From: Stutzerimonas stutzeri
GTDB taxonomy: Bacteria; Pseudomonadota; Gammaproteobacteria; Pseudomonadales; Pseudomonadaceae
Assembly (NCBI GenBank): GCA_019056435.1
Contig: CP077641.1
Span: 1,426,001-1,490,000 of the forward strand
DNA length: 64,000 bases
Direction: 5' to 3'
In this document: positions 19,610 through 29,104 of the stretch, in pieces
Numbering within the stretch: the first letter of the stretch is position 1
Layout of the letters: each line of letters starts with the position of its first letter
Made by a program: the position numbers and the translations under genes
Notes under the pieces: model-generated
Told to the model about the DNA's origin: nothing
Seen by the model: the letters and a program-made list of their open reading frames with translations, nothing else
Database searches by the model: none

Positions 19610-20353
19610 ATGCTGATAATTCCAGCGATTGATTTGAAAGACGGCGCCTGCGTGCGTTTGCGCCAGGGGCTCATGGACGACGCCACGGTGTTTTCCGACG
19701 ACCCGGTCGCCATGGCTGCGCGCTGGGTCGAGGCCGGCTGTCGCCGTTTACACCTGGTCGACCTCAATGGTGCCTTCGAGGGCCAGCCGGTTAATGGCGA
19801 GGTGGTCACCGCTATCGCCAAGCGTTACCCGGATCTGCCGATCCAGATCGGTGGCGGCATCCGTACCCTGGAAACCATCGAGCACTACGTGCGCGCCGGC
19901 GTCAGCTACGTGATCATCGGCACCAAGGCAGTCAAACAACCGGAGTTCGTCAGCGAAGCGTGCAAGGCCTTTCCCGGCAAGGTCATCGTCGGCCTGGATG
20001 CGAAGGACGGCTTCGTCGCGACCGATGGCTGGGCTGAAGTCAGTGGTGTGCAGGTCGTGGACCTGGCGCGCCGTTTCGAGGCCGATGGCGTCTCGGCGAT
20101 CGTCTACACCGACATCGCCAAGGACGGCATGATGCAGGGCTGCAATGTCGAGGCCACCGTCGCGCTGGCCAATGCCAGCCGCATCCCGGTGATCGCCTCC
20201 GGTGGTATCCATAACATCGGCGACATTCAGAAGCTGCTCGATACCAACACGCCCGGCATCGTCGGCGCGATCACGGGTCGGGCGATCTACGAGGGCACCC
20301 TCGACGTCGCCGAAGCGCAGGCGCTCTGCGATCTCAAGTTCAAAGACGAATAA
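19610..20353 (+). CDS. hisA: HisA, ProFAR isomerase
   Basis: A 247-residue TIM barrel that isomerises ProFAR to PRFAR in histidine synthesis. [15 protein letters not shown] at the N-terminus holds the first catalytic Asp. [13 protein letters not shown] and the second half [15 protein letters not shown], with the second catalytic Asp, show the two half-barrels. The start at 19610 follows GAAGGA at 19597-19602. It lies between two hairpin-containing gaps. Confidence 0.97.
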   Translation: MLIIPAIDLKDGACVRLRQGLMDDATVFSDDPVAMAARWVEAGCRRLHLVDLNGAFEGQPVNGEVVTAIAKRYPDLPIQIGGGIRTLETIEHYVRAGVSYVIIGTKAVKQPEFVSEACKAFPGKVIVGLDAKDGFVATDGWAEVSGVQVVDLARRFEADGVSAIVYTDIAKDGMMQGCNVEATVALANASRIPVIASGGIHNIGDIQKLLDTNTPGIVGAITGRAIYEGTLDVAEAQALCDLKFKDE

Positions 20354-20360
20354 ATCGCGA

Positions 20361-20414
20361 GAGGCTGAAAGCCGGACGATAGCCGCGTTGCGCTTACGTC
20401 CAGCCTGCAGCCTC
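20361..20414 (+). repeat. Imperfect hairpin element in the hisA-hisF gap
   Basis: GAGGCTGAAAGCCGGACG (20361-20378) pairs with CGTCCAGCCTGCAGCCTC (20397-20414), 15 of 18 positions. The loop contains CGTTGCGCTT, shared with the hisH-hisA element. It probably belongs to a family of dispersed palindromic repeats and could tune his mRNA stability. Confidence 0.55.
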
Positions 20415-20449
20415 GAGCCTCCAGCGGCTTTACAGAGTAGGAGGCCTGC

Positions 20450-21220
20450 ATGGCCCTCGCCAAACGCATCATTCCCTGCCTGGACGTGGACAACGGCCGT
20501 GTGGTCAAGGGCGTTCAGTTCGAGAACATCCGAGACGCCGGTGACCCGGTGGAGATCGCGCGTCGCTATGACGAGCAGGGTGCTGACGAGATCACCTTTC
20601 TCGACATCACCGCCAGCGTCGATAATCGCGACACCACGTTGCACACCGTCGAGCGCATGGCCAGCCAGGTATTCATCCCGCTGACCGTGGGCGGTGGTGT
20701 GCGCACCGTGCAGGACATCCGCAACCTGCTCAACGCAGGGGCCGACAAGGTCTCGATCAACACCGCGGCGGTCTTCACGCCGGAGTTCGTCGGCGAGGCG
20801 GCCGAGCGTTTCGGCTCGCAGTGCATCGTCGTGGCGATCGACGCCAAGCGTGTATCGAAGCCGGGCGAGGCGCCACGTTGGGAGATCTTCACCCATGGCG
20901 GGCGCAAGCCCACCGGGCTCGATGCGGTGCTCTGGGCGCAGAAGATGGAAGCGCTGGGCGCGGGCGAGATCCTGCTCACCAGCATGGATCAGGATGGCGT
21001 GAAGAGTGGCTACGACCTTGGCGTGACCCGCGCCATCAGCGAGGCGGTGCACATCCCGGTGATCGCCTCGGGTGGGGTCGGCAACCTGCAGCATCTGGCC
21101 GACGGCATCCTCGAAGGCAAAGCCGATGCCGTGCTGGCGGCGAGCATCTTCCATTTCGGTGAATACACCGTGCCCGAGGCCAAAGCCTATCTGGCCAGCT
21201 GCGGTATCGTCATGCGCTGA
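20450..21220 (+). CDS. hisF: HisF, cyclase subunit of imidazole glycerol phosphate synthase
   Basis: A 256-residue TIM barrel that uses ammonia from HisH to convert PRFAR to IGP and AICAR. The N-terminal [17 protein letters not shown] has the first catalytic Asp; the second is in [16 protein letters not shown]. Length is typical. AGGAGG (20439-20444) precedes the ATG at good spacing. AICAR returns to purine synthesis, linking this cluster to genes such as purE and purK at the window start, though not physically. Confidence 0.97.
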   Translation: MALAKRIIPCLDVDNGRVVKGVQFENIRDAGDPVEIARRYDEQGADEITFLDITASVDNRDTTLHTVERMASQVFIPLTVGGGVRTVQDIRNLLNAGADKVSINTAAVFTPEFVGEAAERFGSQCIVVAIDAKRVSKPGEAPRWEIFTHGGRKPTGLDAVLWAQKMEALGAGEILLTSMDQDGVKSGYDLGVTRAISEAVHIPVIASGGVGNLQHLADGILEGKADAVLAASIFHFGEYTVPEAKAYLASCGIVMR

Positions 21221-21765
21221 AGCCCGCCGGGGTGGGCCGTACTAGCAGGAACGCCCAGCCGCGTCATGCGGCTGTTGCCGTCAGGCGATGTTTGGAGCAC
21301 TCCTGCTTGCGTGGTCTGTCGCTGAACGCTGTGGTAACCCAGGTGTAACTGCAACAGAAACCACCTGGTCGCTGAGAGCTTCTGCCTTCCAACTTCCTGT
21401 CTTTCAGAACGGCAGTCGATGGCAAGCACCGGCCGTAACGGAGACGTCACCGGCTGCGACCTTTGGTCGAAGGCGCCCTTAACGGGCATCGCCTTCATTC
21501 CTCGCCCCATTGCAGGGCGTCACCCACTCCCGATGGGCCTACCCCATCGCGGTACCGCCCGCAGCTCGCCTTGGCTCATCGCCATTTCGGCTCGTCGTCG
21601 CTGCGTAGTAGCGAAACGATCGCGTGGCTGTGAGCTGCTTCTCATTTTCCCGTTTGTACATGGGCGCCTGGTTCACAACTTGCTAAACCTTTTGGAGGAA
21701 TGCTGGCGTTGTGCCTGTGCAGTAGCATGGGCGGTGGCGTGTTCGACCAAAAGGGAGTGCGTTCG
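21221..21765. other. 545-base intergenic region without a convincing gene
   Basis: Open frames here lack recognisable protein patterns and ribosome binding sites. A hairpin CAGCCGC-GTCAT-GCGGCTG (21252-21270) may terminate the his transcript, although no T-run follows. The segment is slightly less GC-biased than flanking genes. GGAGG at 21692 is too close to an in-frame ATG at 21700 to be a good start, so the downstream gene probably starts at 21766. Confidence 0.6.
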
Positions 21766-22512
21766 ATGAGGCGTTTGTTTGTGGCGGTGCTGTTCATGCT
21801 GGCGGTCGGCTCGGGCAGGGCCGCAGTGCCTGAGGACTACAAGCTCGTCGTCCTGACCGAGAATTTCCCACCCTTCAACATGGCGGCCGATGGCAAGAAT
21901 TACGCAGCCGACCGCAATATCAGCGGCATCAACGCTGACATCGTCCGGGAAATGTTCAAGCGCGCCGGCGTTAACTACAGCCTTACGTTGCGCTTTCCCT
22001 GGGATCGCATCTACAACCAGGTCCTGGAGCACCATGATCAGGCGTTGTTCTCCACCACCTACACGCCAGAGCGTGAGCCACTGTTCAAGTGGGTCGGGCC
22101 GCTGGCGAGCACCGGCTGGGTGCTGCTCGCGCCGCCGGGCAGCTCGCTGCGCCTGACCTCGCTCGAGGAGGCCAGGCAGTACCGCATCGGCGCCTACCGC
22201 AACGATGCGGTCAGCCAGCATCTGGAAGGCAAGGGCTTCGAACCGGTCAATTCGCTGCGCGACCAGGAAAACGTCAGCAAGCTGCTCAAGGGGCAGATCG
22301 ACCTCTGGGCGACTACCGATCCGGTTGGGCCGTATCTGGCCAAGCAGGAGGGTGTCAGCGGCCTGACCACCGTACTGCGCTTCAACGACGCGCAGCTGTT
22401 TCTTGCGCTAAACAAGCAAACGCCGGACGAGGTCGTGAATCGTCTGCAGAAGGCGCTGAACGACATGAAGAGTGATGGCTCGATTGACGCCATCCTGCGG
22501 CGATACCTGTAG
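21766..22512 (+). CDS. Periplasmic solute-binding protein, family 3 (orphan)
   Basis: A 248-residue exported protein with signal peptide MRRLFVAVLFMLAVGSGRAA. The mature start (YKLVVLTENFPPFN) and the segment ALFSTTYTPEREPLFKWVGP are typical of family 3 extracellular solute-binding proteins. The end (LNDMKSDGSIDAILRRYL) also fits. No ABC permease or ATPase is adjacent, so it may serve a distant transporter or act as a sensor partner. GGGAG eight bases before the ATG at 21766 supports this start. The ligand is unknown. Confidence 0.85.
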   Translation: MRRLFVAVLFMLAVGSGRAAVPEDYKLVVLTENFPPFNMAADGKNYAADRNISGINADIVREMFKRAGVNYSLTLRFPWDRIYNQVLEHHDQALFSTTYTPEREPLFKWVGPLASTGWVLLAPPGSSLRLTSLEEARQYRIGAYRNDAVSQHLEGKGFEPVNSLRDQENVSKLLKGQIDLWATTDPVGPYLAKQEGVSGLTTVLRFNDAQLFLALNKQTPDEVVNRLQKALNDMKSDGSIDAILRRYL

Positions 22513-22542
22513 TGACCGATCGGCGGTTGGGCTGACGGCCGT

Positions 22543-23361
22543 TCAGCGGTAGATGCCGTTGCGCCCATGCGCCGCCATGGCGCGATTTGAGCGGGTGGCG
22601 ATCATCTGACCGATATCGACCCAGTCGATGCCGGCCGCTTCCAGGCGGGGCAGCTCCCGCTCGAGCAGTGCCAGGGTGCTGGGGTGGGGATGGCCAATGA
22701 TGACCACCGATCCCTGCTGTCGCGCCAGCGCCAGGGCCCGTTGAAACTGTAAAGCGACTGCCGCTGGGCTGGGGTCGTCATCGAGAAAGATGTCACGGGA
22801 CAGGCTCGCCAGGCCTACCCGTTGCGCCGACGCCGCGGCGACGGTGCGTGCATTGGTGCGGCTGTCGAGGAAAAACAGGTGACGCCTCTGCAGCTCGCTC
22901 ATCAATGCCAGCATAGTTGACGGACGGCCGGTCATCTCGCTGCCCATATGGTTGTTCAGACCGCTGGCGTGCGGCACGGCCTGCAGGGCTTCGTCCAGGC
23001 GCCGTTGCAATTCCTCGTCAGCCAACCCGGGGCGCCAGGCATAGGGGCCACCTGCCGGAGCCATGGGCAGGTGAAGCATGACGGTCTTGCCCGCGCTGTT
23101 GGCCTTGTTGGCGAGCGAGGTGGCATGCGGGGTGTCGGGCAGAATGGCCAGCGCAACGGGCCCGGGCAACTGCAGCACCCGTTGATCGCGATGGGGGTTT
23201 TGCCCAAGGTCGTCGATGACCAGCGCCAGCCTGGGGCGGCTGGCACTGATGTGCTCGGGGCCTTCCGAGCCCTCGATACGCACGCCTTCGGCGACAGGCG
23301 CCGCCGTGGCGTGCAGCCAGGGGACCAGGACTGCCAGCCACAGCAGCGCTGCCCGGCGCAT
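22543..23361 (-). CDS. Divergent polysaccharide deacetylase (YibQ family)
   Basis: A 272-residue protein with an N-terminal signal peptide, probably periplasmic. RLALVIDDLGQNPHRD, GLNNHMGSEMTGR and VVIIGHPHPSTLALL mark the YibQ/divergent polysaccharide deacetylase family. The substrate is not established. Location next to CtpA and EnvC suggests a role in peptidoglycan or division-site maintenance. The start lies four bases after the ctpA stop, so it is probably co-transcribed with ctpA and envC. Confidence 0.87.
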   Translation of the reverse strand: MRRAALLWLAVLVPWLHATAAPVAEGVRIEGSEGPEHISASRPRLALVIDDLGQNPHRDQRVLQLPGPVALAILPDTPHATSLANKANSAGKTVMLHLPMAPAGGPYAWRPGLADEELQRRLDEALQAVPHASGLNNHMGSEMTGRPSTMLALMSELQRRHLFFLDSRTNARTVAAASAQRVGLASLSRDIFLDDDPSPAAVALQFQRALALARQQGSVVIIGHPHPSTLALLERELPRLEAAGIDWVDIGQMIATRSNRAMAAHGRNGIYR

Positions 23362-23364
23362 CGC

Positions 23365-24702
23365 TTACTGACCGCGGGTCAGGTTCAGTCCCTTGAGCAG
23401 GTTGAGCGCCTGTCCTAGCTGGAAGTCATCGTCCTGCGGCCGGTCCGAGTCGCTGACAATCTGCGTGCTGCTGGGGCGGTCCGGGCCGCCATTACCGTTG
23501 CCCAGGTGGCCGGCGAGGTCCGCCTCGCGGATGCCTTCGGCAGCCTGTTCGCGGGTCAGCTTGGCGCGAGCGACCTCGATGTCCGGTTCGATGCCCTGAG
23601 CCTGGATCGAGCGCCCCTTGGGGGTGAAGTACAGCGCGGTGGTGAGTTTCAGGGCGCGGTCATTGTTCAGCGGCAGCACGGTCTGTACGGAGCCTTTGCC
23701 GAAGCTGTCGGTGCCCATCACGACGCCACGCTTCTGGTCTTGCAGCGCGCCGGCGACGATCTCGGAGGCCGAGGCGCTGCCGCCGTTGATCAGTACCACC
23801 AGTGGTACGCCCTCGCTGGCATCGGCCGGGTCGGCATTGAAGCGCAGCTCGGAATTGGCGATGCGGCCCTTGGTGTAGACGATCAGACCCTTGGTCAGGA
23901 AGTGATCGGAGACCTCAACGGCCGCCTGCAGCACACCGCCGGGGTTGTTACGCAGGTCGAGTACCAGGCCGTTGAGCTTGTTGCCGTTGTTCTTGCGCAG
24001 CGCCGCCAGCGCCTTGCCAACTTCCTCGCCCGTGTTCATCTGGAACTGCGTGACCCGCAGGTAGCCGTAGCCCGGCTCCAGCATCTGGCTCTTGACGCTG
24101 TTGACCTTGATCACCGCGCGGGTCAGCTTGACGTCGAACGGCTTGCCGCCTTCGCGCACCAACGACAGCGAAATGTCCGTGCCCGGCTTGCCGCGCATCA
24201 GGTTCACTGCGTCCATCATGGACATGCCCTTGGTGGGCTTGCCGTCGATCTTGACGATCAGATCGCCGGCCTCGATGCCGGCTTTCGAGGCCGGTGTGTC
24301 GTCGATCGGCGAAACCACCTTGATGAAGCCATCCTCGATCCCGACCTCGATGCCCAGCCCGCCGAACTCGCCGCTGGTGCTCTCCTGAAGGTCGGCGAAA
24401 GCATCGGGTTCGAGGTAGGCCGAATGCGGGTCGAGGTTGCTGAGCATGCCCTTGATGGCGTTTTCTAGCAGGGTCTTGTCATCGACCGGCTCGACGTATG
24501 CCGCCTTGATCCGGTCGAGAACTTCGACGAAGGTGCGCAGTTCGTCCAGTGGCAGCGGCGCCTTGCGGGCCGGATCCTGTGCCTCGATGGAGGTCGGTTC
24601 CGTATCGGCTGGCGGCTCCTGAGCCCAGGCGCTACCGTGCAACCCCAGCATGACCGCCAGGGCTAGGGTGGAGGGTTGGGCGAAACGGCGCAGGTGCAGC
24701 AT
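23365..24702 (-). CDS. ctpA: CtpA, carboxy-terminal processing protease (S41)
   Basis: A 445-residue exported serine protease with signal peptide ending SAWAQ. The PDZ domain spans about residues 113-190 (GGLGIEVGIEDGFIKVVSP). The catalytic Ser is in the GGSASASE motif (308-314) and the Lys is K336 in TDSFGKGSVQ. In pseudomonads CtpA works with a lipoprotein adaptor to degrade peptidoglycan cross-link hydrolases. The adaptor is not in the window. It lies between envC and the deacetylase gene on the same strand. Confidence 0.94.
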   Translation of the reverse strand: MLHLRRFAQPSTLALAVMLGLHGSAWAQEPPADTEPTSIEAQDPARKAPLPLDELRTFVEVLDRIKAAYVEPVDDKTLLENAIKGMLSNLDPHSAYLEPDAFADLQESTSGEFGGLGIEVGIEDGFIKVVSPIDDTPASKAGIEAGDLIVKIDGKPTKGMSMMDAVNLMRGKPGTDISLSLVREGGKPFDVKLTRAVIKVNSVKSQMLEPGYGYLRVTQFQMNTGEEVGKALAALRKNNGNKLNGLVLDLRNNPGGVLQAAVEVSDHFLTKGLIVYTKGRIANSELRFNADPADASEGVPLVVLINGGSASASEIVAGALQDQKRGVVMGTDSFGKGSVQTVLPLNNDRALKLTTALYFTPKGRSIQAQGIEPDIEVARAKLTREQAAEGIREADLAGHLGNGNGGPDRPSSTQIVSDSDRPQDDDFQLGQALNLLKGLNLTRGQ

Positions 24703-24744
24703 GTCTGACTCCAGATAAGAGGGGTGCGCTTGCGGCCAGGAGGC

Positions 24745-26001
24745 CTATCCTTGCGCGCGACACCATTGTGCGGGATCGCTCGGGCGACCCTGCTGGCGAA
24801 TGGCGAAATACAGGGCGGCAGCTTCCTGTCCGCCGCTGTTGCCCACGGTCGCGATCGGATCGCCGGCCTCGACGATGTCTCCCGCGTCGCGGAGCAAGCT
24901 CTGGTTGTGGCCGTACAGGCTCAGATATCCGTTGCCGTGATCGAGGATCACCAGCAGCCCGGCGCCACGCAGCCAATCGGCGAAAACCACCCGGCCGCCA
25001 TGCACCGCGCGAACCTGGGTGCCGACGCGGGCGCCGATCAGCACACCATCCCACTTGGTTCGAGCGTCGCCACCTCGCGGAGTGCCATACCGCGCGACCA
25101 GCTGGCCATCCACCGGCCAGGGCAACTTGCCCTTGGCGCTGGCAAAGGGGCCGCCGAAACTGCCGCCCGCGCTAGAGACCACCGGGCCGCTCGGCTGGGC
25201 GGTGCTGCCGGCCTGCTGCTGCCGTGACTGTTCCTCGCGCGCTTGTGCGAGCGCGCGTTGGCGTGCCTGCTCGGCCTCGCGGGCCTGCCGCGCAAGGGTT
25301 TCTTCGATGGTTTTCAGCACGCGCTCCAGCTGCGCCTGCTCCTGCTTGCGTGCTTGCAGCTTCTGGTCGCGGCTGGCGCGATCGCGGTCCAGCTTCGCCA
25401 GTGTCTGCTGGCGTTCCTGACGCACTTCGGCCAGTTGCTCTCGGCGTTGCTTGAGACCGTCCTGCTGCTCGGCGAGCGTCGCCTGCTGCGCTTCGATGTT
25501 CCGCTCGACGTTGGCGAGCTGGCGCAGGGTCTCGTTGAAGCTCTCGACCTGTTCGAAACGCGCCTTGCTGAGGTAGTCGTAGTAGGTCAGGGTGCGGCTG
25601 AATTTCTCCGGGCTTTGCTGGTTCAGCAACAGCTTGAGGTATTCCTGGCGGCCGCTCTGGTAGGCCGCGCGGGCCTGGATGCCGATCAGCCGCTGCTGCT
25701 CGATGCGGGCGCCCTCGAGGGTCGTCTTTTCCTCGTCCAGACGCTCGAGCTCGGCTTCGCTGCGATCAATTTCCTGCTGGAGGGTGTCGACCTGCTTTTC
25801 CAGCTCGCCCATCTCGCTTTCGGTGCTCTGCAGTTGTTTCTGGACGCTGGATTTCTCCTGCTCGATCTGCTTGAGCAGCTTCTGCAGTTCCGCGACGTCC
25901 TGGCGTGCCGCCTCGATCTGTCGGCGTGCGTCGGCGCGTTCATCCGCGACGGCCGGGCCGAGCAGGCAGGCAAGCGCGAGGGCGAAAAGAATACGAGGCA
26001 T
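24745..26001 (-). CDS. envC: EnvC-type murein hydrolase activator
   Basis: A 418-residue periplasmic protein. After the signal peptide (ending PAVADE) comes a long coiled coil (about residues 25-270, rich in Gln, Glu, Arg and Leu). A C-terminal LytM/M23 domain follows (GNGYLSLYGHNQSLL, then GDPIATVGNSGGQEAAALYFAIRQQG). The terminal HxH of active LytM peptidases reads YFAIR, fitting the degenerate, non-catalytic activators of amidases such as AmiB. It separates daughter cells. It sits between gpmI and ctpA; a hairpin separates it from gpmI. Confidence 0.92.
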   Translation of the reverse strand: MPRILFALALACLLGPAVADERADARRQIEAARQDVAELQKLLKQIEQEKSSVQKQLQSTESEMGELEKQVDTLQQEIDRSEAELERLDEEKTTLEGARIEQQRLIGIQARAAYQSGRQEYLKLLLNQQSPEKFSRTLTYYDYLSKARFEQVESFNETLRQLANVERNIEAQQATLAEQQDGLKQRREQLAEVRQERQQTLAKLDRDRASRDQKLQARKQEQAQLERVLKTIEETLARQAREAEQARQRALAQAREEQSRQQQAGSTAQPSGPVVSSAGGSFGGPFASAKGKLPWPVDGQLVARYGTPRGGDARTKWDGVLIGARVGTQVRAVHGGRVVFADWLRGAGLLVILDHGNGYLSLYGHNQSLLRDAGDIVEAGDPIATVGNSGGQEAAALYFAIRQQGRPSDPAQWCRAQG

Positions 26002-26062
26002 GGGGAGCTAACCGAGAGTTCGACGACCGCCGTAGTATGCCTAAAAAATAAGCGGGAAGCTT

Positions 26063-26089
26063 GAAGCCCCAGCGGGAACCCGGGGCTTC
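26063..26089 (-). terminator. Hairpin between gpmI and envC
   Basis: GAAGCCCC (26063-26070) pairs perfectly with GGGGCTTC (26082-26089). On the minus strand the hairpin follows the gpmI stop by about 13 bases, and the run TTATTTTTTAG appears about 15 bases further on. It is a probable terminator or attenuator of gpmI transcription. Confidence 0.55.
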
Positions 26090-26101
26090 GGCGGGCCGCT
26101 G

Positions 26102-27637
26102 TCAGCCCAGCTCTACGATCGAGTGGCCGGTCATCTCCGGCGGGATGGGCAGGCCCAGCAGGGTCAGCAGGGTCGGGGCCACGTCGGCGAGCACACCGCC
26201 TTCGCGAATCCGCGCCGGGCGCTTGCCGACATAGATGAAGGGCACCGGCTCGCAGGTGTGCGCGGTATGCGCCTGCCCGGTCATGACGTCTTCCATTTGC
26301 TCGACATTGCCATGATCGGCGGTGATCAGCGCTTCCCCGCCGACTTTCTCCAGCGCGTTGACGATCCGGCCCATGCAGCCGTCCAGGCACTCGACGGCCT
26401 TCACCGCCGCTTCGAATACGCCGGTATGGCCGACCATGTCACCGTTGGCGTAGTTGACGACGATGACGTCGTAGCGCTGCTGTTCGATGGCTTCGACAAT
26501 GCGGTCGGTGACTTCCGGTGCGCTCATTTCCGGTTGCAGGTCATAGGTGGCGACCTTGGGCGACGGGATCAGGATGCGTTCCTCACCTTCGAAGGGCTCT
26601 TCGCGGCCACCGGAGAAGAAGAAGGTCACATGTGCGTACTTCTCGGTCTCGGCGATGCGCAGCTGGGTCTTGCCGTTCTTGGCCAGGTACTCGCCCAATA
26701 CATTGGTCAGTGCCTCGGGGGTGAAGGCCGAGGGTGCCGGGATGCTCGCGGCATACTGGGTGAGCATGACGAAGCCGGCGAGCTGCGGAACGCGGGCCCG
26801 CTGGAACCCATCGAAATCGGGCTCGACGAAGCAGCGCGTCAGCTCGCGCGCCCGATCGGCACGGAAGTTCATGAACACCACCGCGTCACCATCCTCCACG
26901 CGCACCGGCTCGCCGATGGTGGTGGCCTTGACGAACTCGTCGCTCTCGCCGCGCTCGTAAGCGGCGATCAGGCCGTCCACGGCATAGTCGGAACGGTACT
27001 GAGCCTGGCCATCGACAATCAGTTCGTAGGCCTGCTGAACACGATCCCAGCGATTGTCGCGGTCCATAGCGAAATAGCGACCGATCAGGCTGGCAATGCG
27101 TCCCTTGCCCAGGCGTGTGAAGGTGGCCTGCATGAGTTCGATCGAAGCCTGGGCACTTTTGGGGGGCGTGTCGCGGCCGTCGAGGAAGGCGTGCAGGTAG
27201 ATCTTCTCGGCGCCTCGCCTGGCCGCCAGTTCGGCCATGGCAACCAGGTGATCCTGATGGCTGTGGACGCCGCCGTCGGAGAGCAGGCCGAGGATGTGCA
27301 CGGCCTTGCCGGCGCCGACCGCCTTGTCCACCGCCGTGCAGATCGAAGGGTTGTTGAAGAACTCGCCGTCGCGAATCGACTTGGTCACGCGAGTGAAGTC
27401 CTGATACACCACGCGCCCTGCGCCCAGGTTCATATGGCCCACTTCGGAGTTGCCCATCTGCCCTTCCGGTAGGCCGACATCCATACCGCTGCCCGAGATC
27501 AGTCCGTGCGGCTGGGTCGCGAGCAGTCGGTCATAGACCGGCGTGCGGGCGGCATGGATCGCATTGAATTCGGGGTTCTCGCTGTGGCCGAAGCCATCGA
27601 GGATCATCAGTACCAGGGGTTTGGGCGCGGCAGGCAT
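26102..27637 (-). CDS. gpmI: GpmI, cofactor-independent phosphoglycerate mutase
   Basis: A 511-residue manganese enzyme interconverting 3- and 2-phosphoglycerate in glycolysis and gluconeogenesis. [10 protein letters not shown] holds the metal-binding Asp14. The phospho-acceptor Ser64 is in [10 protein letters not shown]. The metal cluster segment [11 protein letters not shown] is near the C-terminus. The start at 27637 ([15 protein letters not shown]) is preferred over an upstream start because homology begins there. It is divergent from the rhodanese gene. Confidence 0.96.
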   Translation of the reverse strand: MPAAPKPLVLMILDGFGHSENPEFNAIHAARTPVYDRLLATQPHGLISGSGMDVGLPEGQMGNSEVGHMNLGAGRVVYQDFTRVTKSIRDGEFFNNPSICTAVDKAVGAGKAVHILGLLSDGGVHSHQDHLVAMAELAARRGAEKIYLHAFLDGRDTPPKSAQASIELMQATFTRLGKGRIASLIGRYFAMDRDNRWDRVQQAYELIVDGQAQYRSDYAVDGLIAAYERGESDEFVKATTIGEPVRVEDGDAVVFMNFRADRARELTRCFVEPDFDGFQRARVPQLAGFVMLTQYAASIPAPSAFTPEALTNVLGEYLAKNGKTQLRIAETEKYAHVTFFFSGGREEPFEGEERILIPSPKVATYDLQPEMSAPEVTDRIVEAIEQQRYDVIVVNYANGDMVGHTGVFEAAVKAVECLDGCMGRIVNALEKVGGEALITADHGNVEQMEDVMTGQAHTAHTCEPVPFIYVGKRPARIREGGVLADVAPTLLTLLGLPIPPEMTGHSIVELG

Positions 27638-27776
27638 GTATCTGGCTCCTTGCACGGGGGCGCGAAAATGGCGGCCAGTCTACTGGCTGGCCGGTTTGGC
27701 GTCACGATTCGCAGGGTTCAGCCTGGTAGGGGGCTGTGTATACTGGCCCGCATTTTATCCCCCGGGTACCCATTAG

Positions 27777-28191
27777 ATGGTCGCTAAGCTGATTGAATTC
27801 GTCTCTAACCACTATGTGCTGGTCAGCATCTTTCTGGTGCTGCTGGTTCTCCTGGCCATCACCGAAGCCCGCAAGGGCGGCAAGAGCCTGAGCAACCGGG
27901 AACTGACCGGCCTGGTCAACCGTGACGAAGGCGTCGTGTTGGACGTGCGCGCGAAGAAGGAGTTCGATGCCGGTCACATCGTCGACTCATTGAACATTCC
28001 CCACGACAAGCTGGTCAGCCGACTGGGCGAGCTGGAAAAACACAAGGCCAGGACGATCGTCGTCGTCGACGCCATGGGGCAGCACGCCGGAGCCGCCTGC
28101 CGGGAGCTACAGAAGGCAGGCTTCACCGCTGCGAAGCTGGCCGGAGGGGATTTCCAGCTGGCGCGGCGAGAACCTGCCAGTGGTCAAATGA
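27777..28191 (+). CDS. Membrane-anchored rhodanese-like protein (one frameshift in this sequence)
   Basis: After correction this is a 137-residue protein: an N-terminal membrane anchor (YVLVSIFLVLLVLLAI) followed by a rhodanese domain (VLDVRAKKEFDAGHI). The active loop reads VVVDAMGQHAGAACREL, with no cysteine where sulfurtransferases have it, so it is probably not a catalytic rhodanese. An extra G at 28146-28149 hides the true end (GGISSWRGENLPVVK, stop 28189-28191). Uncorrected, it appears fused to the glutaredoxin. Rhodanese, grxC and secB form a conserved Pseudomonas cluster. Confidence 0.88.
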
Positions 28192-28193
28192 AC

Positions 28194-28448
28194 ATGCCTA
28201 ACGTCGTTATCTATACCACCGCCTGGTGTCCCTTCTGCATCCGCGCCAAGGCGTTGCTGGATCGCAAGGGCGTCGCCTATGAAGAGATCGCCGTCGACGG
28301 CAAGCCGGCGCTGCGCTCGGAAATGGCCAGCAAGGCAGGTCGCACCTCGGTTCCACAAATCTGGATCGGTGACGCGCACGTCGGTGGTTGCGACGATCTG
28401 CACGCGCTTGACCGTGCCGGACGTCTGGATGCGATGCTGCAGGGCTGA
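28194..28448 (+). CDS. grxC: GrxC, glutaredoxin 3
   Basis: An 84-residue dithiol glutaredoxin with active site C12-P-F-C15 (TTAWCPFCIRAKALL) and the glutathione-binding TSVPQIWIG plus GGCDDLHALD. It reduces disulfides and supplies ribonucleotide reductase. The start is ATG 28194. An alternative ATG at 28188 would overlap the corrected rhodanese stop (ATGA), and either is possible. It lies between the rhodanese gene and secB, a conserved order. Confidence 0.93.
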   Translation: MPNVVIYTTAWCPFCIRAKALLDRKGVAYEEIAVDGKPALRSEMASKAGRTSVPQIWIGDAHVGGCDDLHALDRAGRLDAMLQG

Positions 28449-28519
28449 GCGGTGTCGGCTGGGCCCGCGGCGCGGCTGCGGGATGATTGAACACTCCACG
28501 CACAATGAGAAGGCTTCAC

Positions 28520-29011
28520 ATGACTGAGCAAGCAAACAACGGAGCAGCCGGCCAAGAAGAGCAGGGCGCACAATTCTCCCTGCAGCGCATCTATGTTCGG
28601 GACCTGTCTTTCGAGGCGCCGAAGAGCCCTGAAATCTTCCGCCAGGAGTGGAACCCGAGCGTCTCTCTGGACCTGAACACCAAGCAGAAGTCGCTCGAGG
28701 GCGATTTCCACGAGGTCGTGCTGACCCTCTCCGTCACGGTCAAGACGGGCGAGGACGTTGCGTTCATCGCTGAGGTTCAGCAGGCCGGGATCTTCCTGAT
28801 CAAGGGGCTCGAGGCGCAGGCCATGAGCCATACGCTAGGCGCGTTCTGCCCGAACATCCTGTTCCCGTACGCGCGTGAGACGCTCGACAGCCTGGTCACC
28901 CGCGGCTCTTTCCCCGCGCTGATGCTGGCACCGGTCAATTTCGATGCGCTCTATGCCCAGGAAATGGCCCGCATGCAGAAGGCAGGCGAGGCCCCGACGA
29001 CCGCTCACTGA
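28520..29011 (+). CDS. secB: SecB, protein-export chaperone
   Basis: A 163-residue cytosolic chaperone that keeps precursor proteins unfolded and hands them to Sec[30 protein letters not shown] and the end region [15 protein letters not shown] segment ([13 protein letters not shown]) are invariant SecB patterns. The start at 28520 follows the glutaredoxin stop by 71 bases. The acidic, alanine-rich C-terminal tail is normal for the family. Confidence 0.97.
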   Translation: MTEQANNGAAGQEEQGAQFSLQRIYVRDLSFEAPKSPEIFRQEWNPSVSLDLNTKQKSLEGDFHEVVLTLSVTVKTGEDVAFIAEVQQAGIFLIKGLEAQAMSHTLGAFCPNILFPYARETLDSLVTRGSFPALMLAPVNFDALYAQEMARMQKAGEAPTTAH

Positions 29012-29104
29012 TCGAGCCGGTCGCCATGCGCCGCCGCACGTTCGTGCCGGCGCAGTCAGCAGCCGCGGCGTCGCGCCCGGCTGCGTCTCGGGCCCGGTTC
29101 CGGG

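Noticed and set aside
19529..20449. Possible small RNAs or CRISPR-like repeats in the his gaps
   Set aside because: There are only two imperfect hairpins with no regular spacer-repeat structure; dispersed palindromic repeats explain them better.
27777..28448. A single 223-residue rhodanese-glutaredoxin fusion
   Set aside because: It depends on one extra G at 28146-28149. Removing it restores the normal rhodanese end and stop just before the glutaredoxin start, as in related Pseudomonas clusters.
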